Positions 27,472-36,430 of a stretch of DNA of 64,000 nucleotides are shown piece by piece. Every line of letters begins with the position of its first letter. The stretch's first letter is position 1. The translations under genes were made by a program, and so were the position numbers. Where the stretch lies: positions 6,882,001 through 6,946,000 of the forward strand of contig NZ_JACCBA010000001.1 in the NCBI RefSeq assembly GCF_013409365.1, read 5' to 3'. The notes below the pieces were generated by a model. It did no database searches. It was not told the origin of the DNA and saw only the letters and a program-made list of their open reading frames with translations. This DNA is from Actinomadura luteofluorescens (GTDB taxonomy: Bacteria; Actinomycetota; Actinomycetes; Streptosporangiales; Streptosporangiaceae).

Positions 27472-29631
27472 TCAGGAGAGGCGGAAGGCGAGGAGGGTCT
27501 TGTCGTGGGCGGCCACGAGGGTGCGGTCGCGGGTGGTGAGCGCCCAGCGCTTGGTCGGAGCGGAAGCCGAGGCGGGGTGGTTCCAGACGAGTTCGCCCGT
27601 TTCAGCGTCCCAGCCGTAGAGTCCCGCGCCCGTGCCCGTCACGCCGGTGCAGATCATTCCGCCGGCGGCGATCAGCCGGGCGGTGCGGGCCGCGGGCGTG
27701 TTGACGGACCAGACCCGGCGGCCGGTGCGGGCGTCGAGCGCGACGAGCTGCGGGTTGTCGAGGATGTAGGCGTACTTCCCGCTGACCAGGAGGCTCCGTT
27801 CCTGCCCGCCGGGCGAGGCCGGCGTGTAGGTCCACCGCTCCCGGCCGGTGGACGCGTCCAGGGCGTACAGGGTCGGGCCGCCGGTGTAGACCGTCCCGCC
27901 GGCCACCACGAAGTTCTGCGAGAGCTGCGTTTCGTCCTGGGGCTTCGCCGCGGCCTTGGGGAGTTCGACGCTCCAGAGCGTGCGGCCGGTGTCGGCGGCC
28001 AGCGCGTAAAGCGTGACGCCCGACGGATTGCGGAAGATCAGGTTCCCGCCGCCCTCGGGGACGAAGGTCAGGCTCCCGTCCGGATCGGACCAGCGGAGCG
28101 CGCCCGTCGCCGTGTCGAGCCCGACGAGCAGGCTCTTCGCCCCCTGGTTGCCGATCGCGACGACGGTGCGGTTCGTGATTCCGTAAAGGAAACAGAGCGA
28201 GGTCGGGGAGGGCCACTCGTAGGCCCAGAGGCGCGTGCCGGTGGCGGCGTCCACGCCGAAGACGGTGTGGTTCTGGCCGGTGAGGACGAGTACCCCGTTG
28301 TCCGGTCCCTGCAACTCGGGGACGTCGTCCCCGCCGGTCACATCGCTGGTCCATCTCACCCGGTGGGACTCGTCCACGGCGATCAGCCGGCCGCCGTCGT
28401 CCGGGACCCCGTAGACCAGGTTCGGTCCGAAGGCCGCGACGGAGAACCTGCTGGACCATAGCTGCCGCCCGGTGTCGAGCGAGTGCCAGCGGTACACCGG
28501 TCCCTCGTCGTGGGGGACGACCGTCCGGGAGAGGACCTCGACGGCGAAGCCCCGGTCGCCGAGGTCGCCGATCGTCGTCCGCCACAGCGGCTTCGGCGGG
28601 GCGGGCCTCCGTCCGGCCCCGCCGTCGGCCGTGGCCAGTGCAGCGGCCGTCCCGCCGCCGACGACGGCGAGTCCCGCGGCGGCGGCGCCGCCGAGCAGCA
28701 GCCGCCGGCGGGTGCGGGACCGGGCGAGCTCCCGCATGTCCAGGAGGAGCGTGTCCTCCCGCTGCCGCAACTCCTCGCCGAGGGGGCCCGGAAGCCACCC
28801 GGCGGCCGCCGGGTCGGCCGCGAGAAGCGACGGCAGCAGCTCGGTGGGCGGGCGCTCGCCGGGGTCACCGCTCAGGCAGGCGGCCACCAACCGCTCCAGG
28901 GACGCCGGGACGCCGTCCAGATCGGGCCCCTCGTGCAGGGTCCGGTGAATGACCGCGGCCAACGCGCCTCTGCCGAACGGGGGACGACCGGTGGCGGCGA
29001 AGGCCAGCACCGCCCCGAAGGCGAACACGTCGGCGGACGCGGTGAGCGTTCCGCCGCGGATCTGCTCGGGGGCCATGTAACCGGGGGAGCCGATGATCTG
29101 CCCCTCGGAGGTGAGCGCCCGCGTGGGCCCGTCGGCGGACGCGTCGACGGCCCTGCTGATACCGAAGTCGATGACCCGGGGCCCGTCCTTGGCCAGCAGG
29201 ATGTTGGCCGGTTTGAGGTCGCGGTGCAGCAGCCCCGCCGCGTGGATCGCGATCAGCGCCTCGCCCAGCCCCGCGCCGAGCGTGCGCAGCAGCGGCTCGG
29301 GCATCGGCCCGTACCGCTCGACCGTCTCCTTCAGGCTGAGGCCGTTGACGTACGCGGTCGCCAGCCACGGGACGGCCCCGTCCGGCTCGGCCTCGACCAC
29401 CGGGCTGGTGAACGCGCCGCTGACCCGCTGGGCGGCGGCGACCTCGGCCGCGAACCTGGCCCGGAACCCCGGGTCCCCGGCGAGCTCCGGCCGCACCACC
29501 TTGATCGCCACCGCCCGCCCGGCCGGGGACGCGCCCAGGTAGACCCGTCCCATGCCGCCCTCGCCCAGCCGCCGCAGCACCCGGTACCCGCCGATGCGCT
29601 CGGGGTCTTCGGGCCCGCGCGCGGCCGTCAC
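27472..29631 (-). CDS. Membrane Ser/Thr protein kinase with PQQ-type beta-propeller
   Basis: A 719-residue protein from GTG. Kinase domain about residues 15-275: LGEGGMGRVYLG, AIKVV, LLHRDLKPANILL, VIDFG, GYMAPEQI. One membrane segment (about 305-325, LLLGGAAAAGLAVVGGG) leads to an extracellular PQQ-like eight-bladed propeller with repeats of the form LYALDASTGRERW and LVALDARTGRRVW. It probably senses an external ligand and phosphorylates cytosolic targets. GTG overlaps the stop of the upstream paralogue by 4 bases. Confidence 0.92.
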   Translation of the reverse strand: MTAARGPEDPERIGGYRVLRRLGEGGMGRVYLGASPAGRAVAIKVVRPELAGDPGFRARFAAEVAAAQRVSGAFTSPVVEAEPDGAVPWLATAYVNGLSLKETVERYGPMPEPLLRTLGAGLGEALIAIHAAGLLHRDLKPANILLAKDGPRVIDFGISRAVDASADGPTRALTSEGQIIGSPGYMAPEQIRGGTLTASADVFAFGAVLAFAATGRPPFGRGALAAVIHRTLHEGPDLDGVPASLERLVAACLSGDPGERPPTELLPSLLAADPAAAGWLPGPLGEELRQREDTLLLDMRELARSRTRRRLLLGGAAAAGLAVVGGGTAAALATADGGAGRRPAPPKPLWRTTIGDLGDRGFAVEVLSRTVVPHDEGPVYRWHSLDTGRQLWSSRFSVAAFGPNLVYGVPDDGGRLIAVDESHRVRWTSDVTGGDDVPELQGPDNGVLVLTGQNHTVFGVDAATGTRLWAYEWPSPTSLCFLYGITNRTVVAIGNQGAKSLLVGLDTATGALRWSDPDGSLTFVPEGGGNLIFRNPSGVTLYALAADTGRTLWSVELPKAAAKPQDETQLSQNFVVAGGTVYTGGPTLYALDASTGRERWTYTPASPGGQERSLLVSGKYAYILDNPQLVALDARTGRRVWSVNTPAARTARLIAAGGMICTGVTGTGAGLYGWDAETGELVWNHPASASAPTKRWALTTRDRTLVAAHDKTLLAFRLS

Positions 29632-31721
29632 GAGCCCGCCCGGAAGCAGAGCAGCCGCTGATGATCGGTCGCGAAGATCGACGAGCCGGACACGACGACG
29701 CCCCATTCCCTGGCGCGATGGACATCGCCCCAGTGCACCCACAGCCCCCGGCCGGAGGCCGTGGCGGCGAAGAGGCCGTGGGGCGCGCCGCCACCGAACG
29801 CGGCCGCGATGACGTCGTCCGAAGCCGCGTCCCGCCCCGGCTGGTCGACGAACTTCTCCGGGCCGGCCAGCGTCCACGCGGGGGCCCCGGTCGCGCGGTC
29901 GTGGGCGTGCAGATCGTCGCCCCTGAAGATCACGTTGCGGCCCGCGAGCAGGACGGAGGGGAACTCCGCGCCGGTGGTCCGCGACCACACCCTCTTCCCC
30001 CCGGCCGTGTCGACGGCCTGGAGCGTGTCGGCGAAATTCCCGAAGACCCTGCCGCCGGCGACCGTGATGCCCTGGGTCAGCCACTCCCGCCCGTTTCCGG
30101 ACCAGTCGACGCTCCAGCGCCTGCGGCCGGTGGCGAGGTCGACGGCGCTGAGCGTGTGCTCGACGTTGAGGTACAGACCGTTCCGGTCGAGGGTGCCCTC
30201 GATGACCGAGTCGGCGACGGGGAACCGCCACCTGGCCTTGCCGCCGGCCAGGTCGACGGCCCACACGGCCGGGACGTCCTCGTCCGAGTAGGTCCCCGAT
30301 TCCAGCAGGACCGCGCCGTCGGCCACGCCGAAGACGGAACCGGGAAACGCGCCGTCCGGCATCGGCAGATGCGTCGGCTCACCGGACGCCGCGTCGACCA
30401 GGGTGATCGTCGTCTTCCCGTCGAGACCGCCGCCGTTCGGGAGGACGAACGTCGACTCGTGGACCGCGCCGCCCGGGAACATGCTGACGTCCGCCGTCCA
30501 CAGCCGCCGCCCCGACGCCGCGTCCACCCCGTACGTCGCGTCCTCGCCGCCCCACAGCACGACACCGCCCGAGACCAGCAGGTGCGACTCGTCGGACGAG
30601 ACGGGCGCGGGCGGGACGAACGTCCACGCCGGCGCGGGCGCCGTGGCGAGGGCGGTCCCACGGGGCGCGGGCCTGGCGGGCTTGGACTTCCCGCCCGCCA
30701 GGGCCCAGCCCGCCGTCCCCGCGCCGATGCCGGTCACGGCGACCGCCGCCCCGGCGCCCAGCCCCAGCACGCGCCGACGCCGCAAGCCACCGGAGACCGT
30801 CTCCTCGATCCTCGGCAGCGGCGGCGGCAGCGCCACCGGCCCGGACGAGATCCGGTTCGCCTCGGCCTCCCTGGCCGCCAGGTCCCGGCGCAGGGCCGGG
30901 GTGAGGAGCGCTGAGAAGTCAACGGGGGTCAGCGCCGCGAGCACGTCCGCCAGCAGAGGCCGCCGCGCCGGTTCCTTGTCCAGGCAGGCGGCCAGGATGC
31001 CCCGCAGCGACGCGGGCAGCCCGTCCAGGCCGGGCTCGCCGTACATGATCTCGTAGAGCAGCGCGCCCGGGTCGCCCTCGCCGAACGGCCGGGCCCCCGT
31101 CGCCGCGTAGACCAGCACGCCCCCCAGCGCGAACACGTCCGCCGCGGGCCCCGCGTCCTTGGCCCCGGCGATCTGCTCGGGCGCCAGGTACGCCAGCGTG
31201 CCGATCATGCCGCCGGTACGGGTGATCTGCGTGGCGTCGACGACCTTGGCGATCCCGAAGTCGATGATCCTGGGGCCGTCCTCGGCCAGCAGGACGTTGC
31301 CGGGCTTGAGGTCGCGGTGCACCAGCCCCGCCCCATGGACGGCCTGCAGCGCCTCGGCGAGCCCCGCACCCAGAGCACGGACCGCGGGTTCGGGCAGCGC
31401 CCCACCGTCCTCGACGGCCTCTTTCAACGTGGGCGCGGGCACGAACGCGGCGGCGAACCAGGGCTGCGCCGCGTCCGCGTCGGCGTCCAGCACGGAAGCC
31501 GTGTACAGACCGCTGACCTTCCCCGCGGCGCCGATCTCACGGCGGAACCGCTCCCGGAAGCCCGAGTCCCCGACGGACTCAGGCCGGACGACCTTGAGAG
31601 CCGCAAGCCGACCACCTGGCGACCGAGCGAGATAGACGACACCCATCCCACCCGCCCCGAGCCGGGCAAGAACCCGATACCCGCCGACGCTGGAGGGATC
31701 CCCCGGCTGGAGTGGCCCCAT
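29628..31721 (-). CDS. Membrane Ser/Thr protein kinase with PQQ-type beta-propeller (paralogue)
   Basis: A 697-residue protein with the same plan: kinase domain (LGAGGMGVVYLA, AALKVV, VHRDLKPGNVLL, IIDFGIAKV, AYLAPEQI), a membrane segment near residue 315 (LGLGAGAAVAVTGIG), and an extracellular propeller (TYGVDAASGRRLW, LSAVDLATGRRRW, LQAVDTAGGKRVW). Start chosen at ATG 31721, just before the kinase domain. The two genes are tandem duplicates coupled by a GTGA overlap and probably form a co-expressed pair. Confidence 0.92.
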   Translation of the reverse strand: MGPLQPGDPSSVGGYRVLARLGAGGMGVVYLARSPGGRLAALKVVRPESVGDSGFRERFRREIGAAGKVSGLYTASVLDADADAAQPWFAAAFVPAPTLKEAVEDGGALPEPAVRALGAGLAEALQAVHGAGLVHRDLKPGNVLLAEDGPRIIDFGIAKVVDATQITRTGGMIGTLAYLAPEQIAGAKDAGPAADVFALGGVLVYAATGARPFGEGDPGALLYEIMYGEPGLDGLPASLRGILAACLDKEPARRPLLADVLAALTPVDFSALLTPALRRDLAAREAEANRISSGPVALPPPLPRIEETVSGGLRRRRVLGLGAGAAVAVTGIGAGTAGWALAGGKSKPARPAPRGTALATAPAPAWTFVPPAPVSSDESHLLVSGGVVLWGGEDATYGVDAASGRRLWTADVSMFPGGAVHESTFVLPNGGGLDGKTTITLVDAASGEPTHLPMPDGAFPGSVFGVADGAVLLESGTYSDEDVPAVWAVDLAGGKARWRFPVADSVIEGTLDRNGLYLNVEHTLSAVDLATGRRRWSVDWSGNGREWLTQGITVAGGRVFGNFADTLQAVDTAGGKRVWSRTTGAEFPSVLLAGRNVIFRGDDLHAHDRATGAPAWTLAGPEKFVDQPGRDAASDDVIAAAFGGGAPHGLFAATASGRGLWVHWGDVHRAREWGVVVSGSSIFATDHQRLLCFRAGS

Positions 31722-31955
31722 CCCGCTCCCACCTCGACAGAACAAACGTGTCTGTAAGTCTACCGAACCAGCCCCCGGCACACCCTCGACGCCGCAGACG
31801 AAGGCCATCTCCATGAGCAGCACACAGAGGGCCCGGTGGGGGGACATGTCACTCCACCAGGGCGCTCAGCAGGCCCTGGCTGACCAGCGAACGGACGTCC
31901 CCACTGCGCGCAACGTGGCCATCCGTTCCGCGATCGCCTCCGCTACGCTTCGCCG

Positions 31956-32225
31956 ATGGCGAGGGCGAACGCTGACCCAGGACTCATCGCACAATTTCGG
32001 GGTGGCCTGGAAGCCGGCTTGCTGCACGTGACCGACTCGGAGTCCCGTGAGTACTTCGATCCCGACGACTGCGCGAGCGGCTTCGTCGCCGGCCGCACCT
32101 TCCTGATCGTTGGCACGGCCTGCTTCGTTGACGATCTCGTAGAGGTGCGCGTCCGCAGTAATGGCTCGCGCAGTCACCGCAACCACGACCAATTCGCAAC
32201 AGAGGTCGATGTGACACTGAGGTGA
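31956..32225 (+). CDS. Hypothetical protein, 89 residues
   Basis: A short open frame from ATG with a mixed acidic/hydrophobic sequence (REYFDPDDCASGFVAGRTFL, FVDDLVEVRV). No family recognised, no signal peptide. It is divergent from the kinases. Coding evidence is modest. Confidence 0.4.
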   Translation: MARANADPGLIAQFRGGLEAGLLHVTDSESREYFDPDDCASGFVAGRTFLIVGTACFVDDLVEVRVRSNGSRSHRNHDQFATEVDVTLR

Positions 32226-33128
32226 CGAGCCGGCGCCGCCGGGTCGGAGGAGCCGTCTCGGGTAGCACTGCGCCGACACGTGGCCTACAAGGAGCGGGGA
32301 CGCTCCCTACCGAGAGGCCGCCAGGCAGCCGCATGGCAGGCGTGACCAGGGTATCCGCGCCAATCTCGCCGCAGCGGCCTCGGACGCCTCCATGTCACGG
32401 CGAACACCACGGCCACCCGCGAACTGGCCAAGCCCACTGACTTCCACAACCGCGCCGCCCGGGAAACCGCCCGCCACCGGAACGCGATATGGAAGCGCCT
32501 TGCGCGGCAGCGGAGACGCCCACGATCCCCGACCACGCATCGCTGCGAGGCTGCGCCACCGCAAGCCGATTCGGGGGACCGGCCGCGTCGCCCCTAACTC
32601 GACTTGCGGTTCTTGCGGCGGCTGCGCCAAGCGGAGAAAGCCTGAGAGGCCCTGATCACAAAGGAAGGGTCTCCGCCACCCTGCAGCGACTGTGTCCCGA
32701 TGAAGTTCGCATTGGGATCCTGACGTCGCTCATACTCGGCGTTGCTCTGCCCAGGAATGCGCTTTTCGGGTGCGGCCATCATTGCTCCAACAGTCGTTGT
32801 GGATCTTGCCTCACAGAACAAGTCGCCCTTTCAACACTCTGACGCAACCCGTCGCGCTCCGGTTGCCCCTACGGGGACAACCATGGCCACCCACCGCACC
32901 CCCCGCCTCAGAGTGCGTCCACCAAGGCCGTCAACCAGGCGCGCAGCGCGATCCACCACTTTCGCAGCAGGGGCCTGCCTCTCGCAGCCAGCGCGGCATC
33001 GTCTCGCGACATTGCTGTCGCACCCGCTACCACGGACTCGATCCGACAAGCCGAGCCACGAGTGAGACATCCAGAGGGCAGAGGAGGGCGAGCGAGATGG
33101 TTCGGCAGCTCCCGGAAAGGGGCGGATC
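32226..33128. other. Gene-poor stretch with decayed sequence
   Basis: About 900 bases with no clearly supported gene. GC content and third-position bias fall, and frames in every direction are short. The single reasonable candidate is the minus-strand small ORF at 32594-32779. The stretch precedes a broken excisionase gene and is probably element debris. Confidence 0.5.
32594..32779 (-). CDS. Possible small basic protein, 61 residues
   Basis: ATG with GGAG 5 bases upstream. The predicted protein has an N-terminal polar part (APEKRIPGQSNAEYERRQ) and an Arg/Lys-rich tail (WRSRRKNRKSS). No family recognised; it may be a chance frame. Confidence 0.35.
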   Translation of the reverse strand: MAAPEKRIPGQSNAEYERRQDPNANFIGTQSLQGGGDPSFVIRASQAFSAWRSRRKNRKSS

Positions 33129-33345
33129 GTGAGGCAGATGAGCCAGGACGAGCTGCTCGTCCTCCCCACCACGGTCAGCGTCGAGACCGCAGCCCGCGCC
33201 CTCGGGGTCGGACGTACACGCGCCTACCAGCTCGCCCGGCGAAGCAGTTCCCTGCAAGGGAATCCGCATCGGCACGAGCTACCGCATCGTGACGGTCGCT
33301 CCCGAACGCGTCCCCGGCAGCCACGTCCCCCGTAAGGATCCTTAG
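33129..33345 (+). pseudogene. Frameshifted excisionase-like HTH gene
   Basis: The start encodes a helix-turn-helix of the Xis/MerR-like excisionase type (LLVLPTTVSVETAARALGVG, RTRAYQLAR). A frame change at about 33240 moves the expected GIRIGTSYRI continuation into the next frame, where it runs to a TAG at 33343. Such genes sit beside integrases in actinobacterial integrative elements. Here it is detached from the integrase at 37789 and probably dead. Confidence 0.6.
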
Positions 33346-33491
33346 CGAACCGAAGGCGGTTTTGGTCCGTAGTGGGCATATCCGGTCTTCGGGTTCGGAA
33401 CAAGGGACGACGTATGAGGCTCGGCAGGCTGACCACGGCCGCTGAACGCATCGGCAGGTGGACCGCCGACGAGCAGTGGCGGACGCCGTGC

Positions 33492-33522
33492 TTGCGTTTG
33501 AGTGCGCTCGAACTTCTAGCGT
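33492..33522 (+). promoter_or_regulatory. MerR-type promoter of the SDR-MerR operon
   Basis: TTGCGT (33492-33497) and TAGCGT (33517-33522) are separated by 19 bases, the long spacing typical of MerR-controlled promoters. The spacer contains an inverted repeat, GTTTGAG-TGCG-CTCGAAC (33496-33513). The ATG at 33530 is only 7 bases past the -10, implying a leaderless transcript. A second copy of this promoter lies at about 40363-40393. Confidence 0.65.
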
Positions 33523-33529
33523 CGCCGGC

Positions 33530-34405
33530 ATGACATCTCAAGCAGGGACTTCGCGGACATGGATCATCACTGGCGCGTCGGCGGGCTTCGGGCGCGCCAT
33601 CGCGGAGTGCGCGGTCGGGCGGGGCGACAACGTGGTGCTGGCCGTGCGGCGGCCCGGGTCGGTGGCCGACCTCGCGGACGCCCACCGCGGCCAGGTGCTG
33701 GTCGTCGAGTTCGACGTGCGTGACACCGGGCGCGCCGGGGACGTCGTACGGTCGGCGGTCGACCGCTTCGGTCGGGTGGACGTGCTGGTGAACAACGCCG
33801 GCCGCGGGGTCGTCGGCGCGGCTGAGGAGGTCGGCGAGGAGGAGCTTCGTGCGTCTTTGGAATTGCACCTGCTGGGTCCGGCGGCGCTCGTGCGGGCCGT
33901 CCTGCCGTACTTCCGCGAGCAGGGGTCGGGCACGATCGTGCAGATGAGCAGCCAGGGCGGGCGCATCTCCTTCCCCGGTGTCGGCGCGTACTCGGCCGGC
34001 AAGTTCGCGCTCGAAGGCTGGTCGGAGGCGCTGGCCGGCGAGGTCGCGCCGTTCGGGGTCCGGGTGATGATCGTCGAGCCGAGCCGGTTCCGCACCTCCT
34101 TCAACGCGCCCGACGTGCTCGGGATCGCCGACGCCAGCACCGCCTACACCGGCCTCCTGCGAGCCGTCCGCAACGACATGGCGAGCGCCGACGGGATCCA
34201 GGAGGGCGATCCGGTACGGGCCGCGGAGATCATCGTGGACCTGGTCGCCGGTGACGAGGTGCCGTTGCGCCTTCCGCTCGGGCGTGAGGCGGTCGAGCGC
34301 ATCGGAAGGTCCTACCGGCAGAACCTGGAGGAGCTCGAACGCTGGGCCCCTACCGCACGTGCCGCCGATTTCCCCGGCGCCGCCGCATCCGCCCGGCCGA
34401 TCTAG
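33530..34405 (+). CDS. Short-chain dehydrogenase/reductase
   Basis: A 291-residue classical SDR. Cofactor site WIITGASAGFGRAIAE, NNAGRG, catalytic serine in VQMSSQGGRI and YSAGK. The C-terminal extension is longer than in FabG, as in the retinol/oxidoreductase-like SDRs. Start is the ATG 7 bases past the promoter -10. It is followed after 9 bases by the MerR gene, which probably controls it. Substrate unknown; quinone or aldehyde detoxification is common for such pairs. Confidence 0.92.
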   Translation: MTSQAGTSRTWIITGASAGFGRAIAECAVGRGDNVVLAVRRPGSVADLADAHRGQVLVVEFDVRDTGRAGDVVRSAVDRFGRVDVLVNNAGRGVVGAAEEVGEEELRASLELHLLGPAALVRAVLPYFREQGSGTIVQMSSQGGRISFPGVGAYSAGKFALEGWSEALAGEVAPFGVRVMIVEPSRFRTSFNAPDVLGIADASTAYTGLLRAVRNDMASADGIQEGDPVRAAEIIVDLVAGDEVPLRLPLGREAVERIGRSYRQNLEELERWAPTARAADFPGAAASARPI

Positions 34406-34414
34406 AGTGGCGCC

Positions 34415-34900
34415 ATGGCCACGGACGATCTGATGTCGAAGGCGCTCGCCGCCCTCGACGAGGTCGACGGCCCGATGTCGGTCGAGGTGATCCACCGCCT
34501 TGTCGACGTCGGCGCCGCCACCGACCCCATGACCATCACAGAGGTCGCCGACCTGCTCGACATGTCGCCGCACACGCTGCGCTACTACGAGCGGATCGGG
34601 CTGGTCCAGGTGGGCCGCGACGCCAGCGGACACCGCAGCTACGACGCGCAGGCGGTACGGCGACTGGTGTTCCTGACCCGCATGCGCCTGTCCGGGATGG
34701 CCATGCGCGACCTCCAGCACTACATGCGGCTGGCCGACGAGGGCGAGGGCACCGTCCCCGAGCGCCTCGACCTGCTGCTCGAACACCGCGACACGATCCG
34801 CCGCCAACTCAAGGAACTGACCCTGTCCCTGGCGGCGACCGAATACAAGATCGCCACCTACGGCGGCCACACCGGCCCGTCATCAGCGGGCAAGGCCTGA
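34415..34900 (+). CDS. MerR-family transcriptional regulator
   Basis: A 161-residue regulator. An unusual ~40-residue N-terminal extension precedes the winged helix (TITEVADLLDMSPHTLRYYE, about residues 41-60; then IGLVQVGRDASGHRSYD) and a long dimer helix. No cysteine metal site is visible in the tail, so it likely senses an organic or redox signal. It probably acts at the 19-base-spacer promoter upstream of the SDR gene. Confidence 0.93.
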   Translation: MATDDLMSKALAALDEVDGPMSVEVIHRLVDVGAATDPMTITEVADLLDMSPHTLRYYERIGLVQVGRDASGHRSYDAQAVRRLVFLTRMRLSGMAMRDLQHYMRLADEGEGTVPERLDLLLEHRDTIRRQLKELTLSLAATEYKIATYGGHTGPSSAGKA

Positions 34901-35097
34901 CCAACCGAACCGTGCCGAACGGATCCACCCTTAGCCGGCACATCAACGCCGACGGCATCCACTAGAGACCAAGCTGATCAAGAGACAGATGCACGGCCGG
35001 GCGCGCTTCCACCTCCTGCGCCACCGAATCCTCCTCGGATGAGCCTCACCCTCCGCTACCACCGAAAGAGCGACAGAGCCGAAAACCCTAGAGTCCC

Positions 35098-35126
35098 GGG
35101 CTGTCCGGCCTACGGCCGGACAGCCC
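35098..35126 (+). terminator. Strong hairpin downstream of SDR-MerR
   Basis: A perfect 13-bp stem (GGGCTGTCCGGCC / GGCCGGACAGCCC) with a 3-base TAC loop. It has no U-tract but is a convincing terminator-like structure. It follows about 200 bases of sequence without a gene after the MerR stop. Confidence 0.65.
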
Positions 35127-35161
35127 CTCACAAGATCTTCAGCAGTCTTCTAGGACGTGTT

Positions 35162-35212
35162 TCAAAGGCGGGCCAGTAGCCAGTCGTTGATGCAGGCGAT
35201 GTGGAGAACGTC
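35162..35212 (-). pseudogene. C-terminal remnant of an IS transposase
   Basis: The last 16 codons of a transposase (ending HIACINDWLLARL) are followed by GGACGTGTTTCAAA, which looks like an IS end. The rest of the element is gone and LysR starts beyond it. Confidence 0.5.
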
Positions 35213-35245
35213 ATGGCTGCCGCAAGGGTGGCTGTAGGGCGGGCT

Positions 35246-36148
35246 TCAGTCGGTGCTCTGGGTGTTGCCGGTGGCGGGGTCGACGGCGGCGGCGAGGGCG
35301 TGGATGAGTGGGTTGGTGTCGTTGGCGCGCCAGGCGAAGGCCCATTGAATGGGTGGGGCGTCGCGGACGGGGACGTAGGCCACGTTGGGGCGGGGGTAGT
35401 AGCGGGGCGCCTCTCCTGCCGCGGCGGCGACGGCCGTTCCGTCTCCGATCGTCTTCAGTTCGTCCTCCCAGTCGGAGACGATCGGGCCGCGGGCGATGGG
35501 ACGCCCGGAGGGAGTGTGGAAGGGATGGAACGTCTCCTCCATGGGAGCCGATATCGCCGACCGGTGCGCGATGAAGGTCAGGTCGCCGAAGTCTTCCAAA
35601 GTGACCGATGCGCGGTCGGCGTAGGGGTGGGAGGCGGACATGGCGAGGACGACCGATGATGTGTGGGTGACCGGGCCGATGGTGATGTCGGGTTCGCCGA
35701 CCGGAAGCCACAGGAGGGCCACGTCGAGCTCGCCCTTCCGCAGCGGGGTGAGCGGGTCGACGGTGTTGATCTCGCGGTGCACGAGCTGGACGTCGGGGTG
35801 CTGGGTCCGGAACCGGTCCAGGATCCCCTGGATGAGCAGTCCCTGCGGCCCCATGCTGCCGAGTGTGAGGACACCGCTGATTCCCCGGGCGATCAGCCTG
35901 GCGCGTTCCAGGCTGGTGTTGAGGTCGGCGTAGACCAGTTGCAGGTCGTCGCGGAGTTGCCGACCCAGCGGGGTGAGGTGGACCTGGCGGCGGTTGGAGC
36001 GGTCGAACAGCTCTCCGCCCAGGCGGCGTTCCTGTTGGCTGATCGCTTGACTGATGCGGGGCTGGGACACGTGCAGGCGCTCGGCGGCGCGGCCGAAGTG
36101 CAGCTCTTCGGCCACCGTCAGGAAGATCTCGATGTCCCGGAGCTCCAC
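35246..36148 (-). CDS. LysR-family transcriptional regulator
   Basis: A 300-residue LysR protein. N-terminal winged helix (FLTVAEELHFGRAAERLHVS, QPRISQAISQQERRLGG), then a two-lobe co-inducer domain (residues about 90-295). A divergent inverted repeat lies 19-34 bases upstream. The divergent SRPBCC gene is its likely target, together with autoregulation. Confidence 0.94.
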   Translation of the reverse strand: MELRDIEIFLTVAEELHFGRAAERLHVSQPRISQAISQQERRLGGELFDRSNRRQVHLTPLGRQLRDDLQLVYADLNTSLERARLIARGISGVLTLGSMGPQGLLIQGILDRFRTQHPDVQLVHREINTVDPLTPLRKGELDVALLWLPVGEPDITIGPVTHTSSVVLAMSASHPYADRASVTLEDFGDLTFIAHRSAISAPMEETFHPFHTPSGRPIARGPIVSDWEDELKTIGDGTAVAAAAGEAPRYYPRPNVAYVPVRDAPPIQWAFAWRANDTNPLIHALAAAVDPATGNTQSTD

Positions 36149-36166
36149 TGGCGTCCCTCCGCAGAA

Positions 36167-36182
36167 ATAACCCGTGTGTTAT
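36167..36182. promoter_or_regulatory. LysR-type inverted repeat
   Basis: ATAAC-CCGTGT-GTTAT is a perfect 5-bp inverted repeat in the divergent promoter between LysR and SRPBCC genes, with the T-N11-A form expected for a LysR site. Confidence 0.55.
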
Positions 36183-36430
36183 CGACGTACGCGCGAAGTC
36201 TATCTTGATCGATTTTGGTGTTTCGAAGAGAGTGGACCGCAGGTCACCACGCAATCAGCCGAGGAGACCAGTGGGCGGCATGCGCGCCTCAAGGCCGCAA
36301 GCAGCCCTGCGCGCGTCAGTCGGGCGGGCGCGAGATCCACGGTGACCCCGGCCTCGGACTTTGACGAGAGCGCGTGGGGCGAGAACACCGATCTATGACG
36401 AGCACATTGGTCAGGCAGGGGAGGACAAGG

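Noticed and set aside
33414..33530. Short plus-strand frame MRLGRLTTAAERIGRWTADE just before the SDR promoter
   Set aside because: It is too short and stops within the SDR start; perhaps the start of a lost gene, but not supportable.
36174..36398. 74-codon plus-strand frame between LysR and SRPBCC
   Set aside because: It overlaps the LysR operator, has no ribosome site and low coding character.
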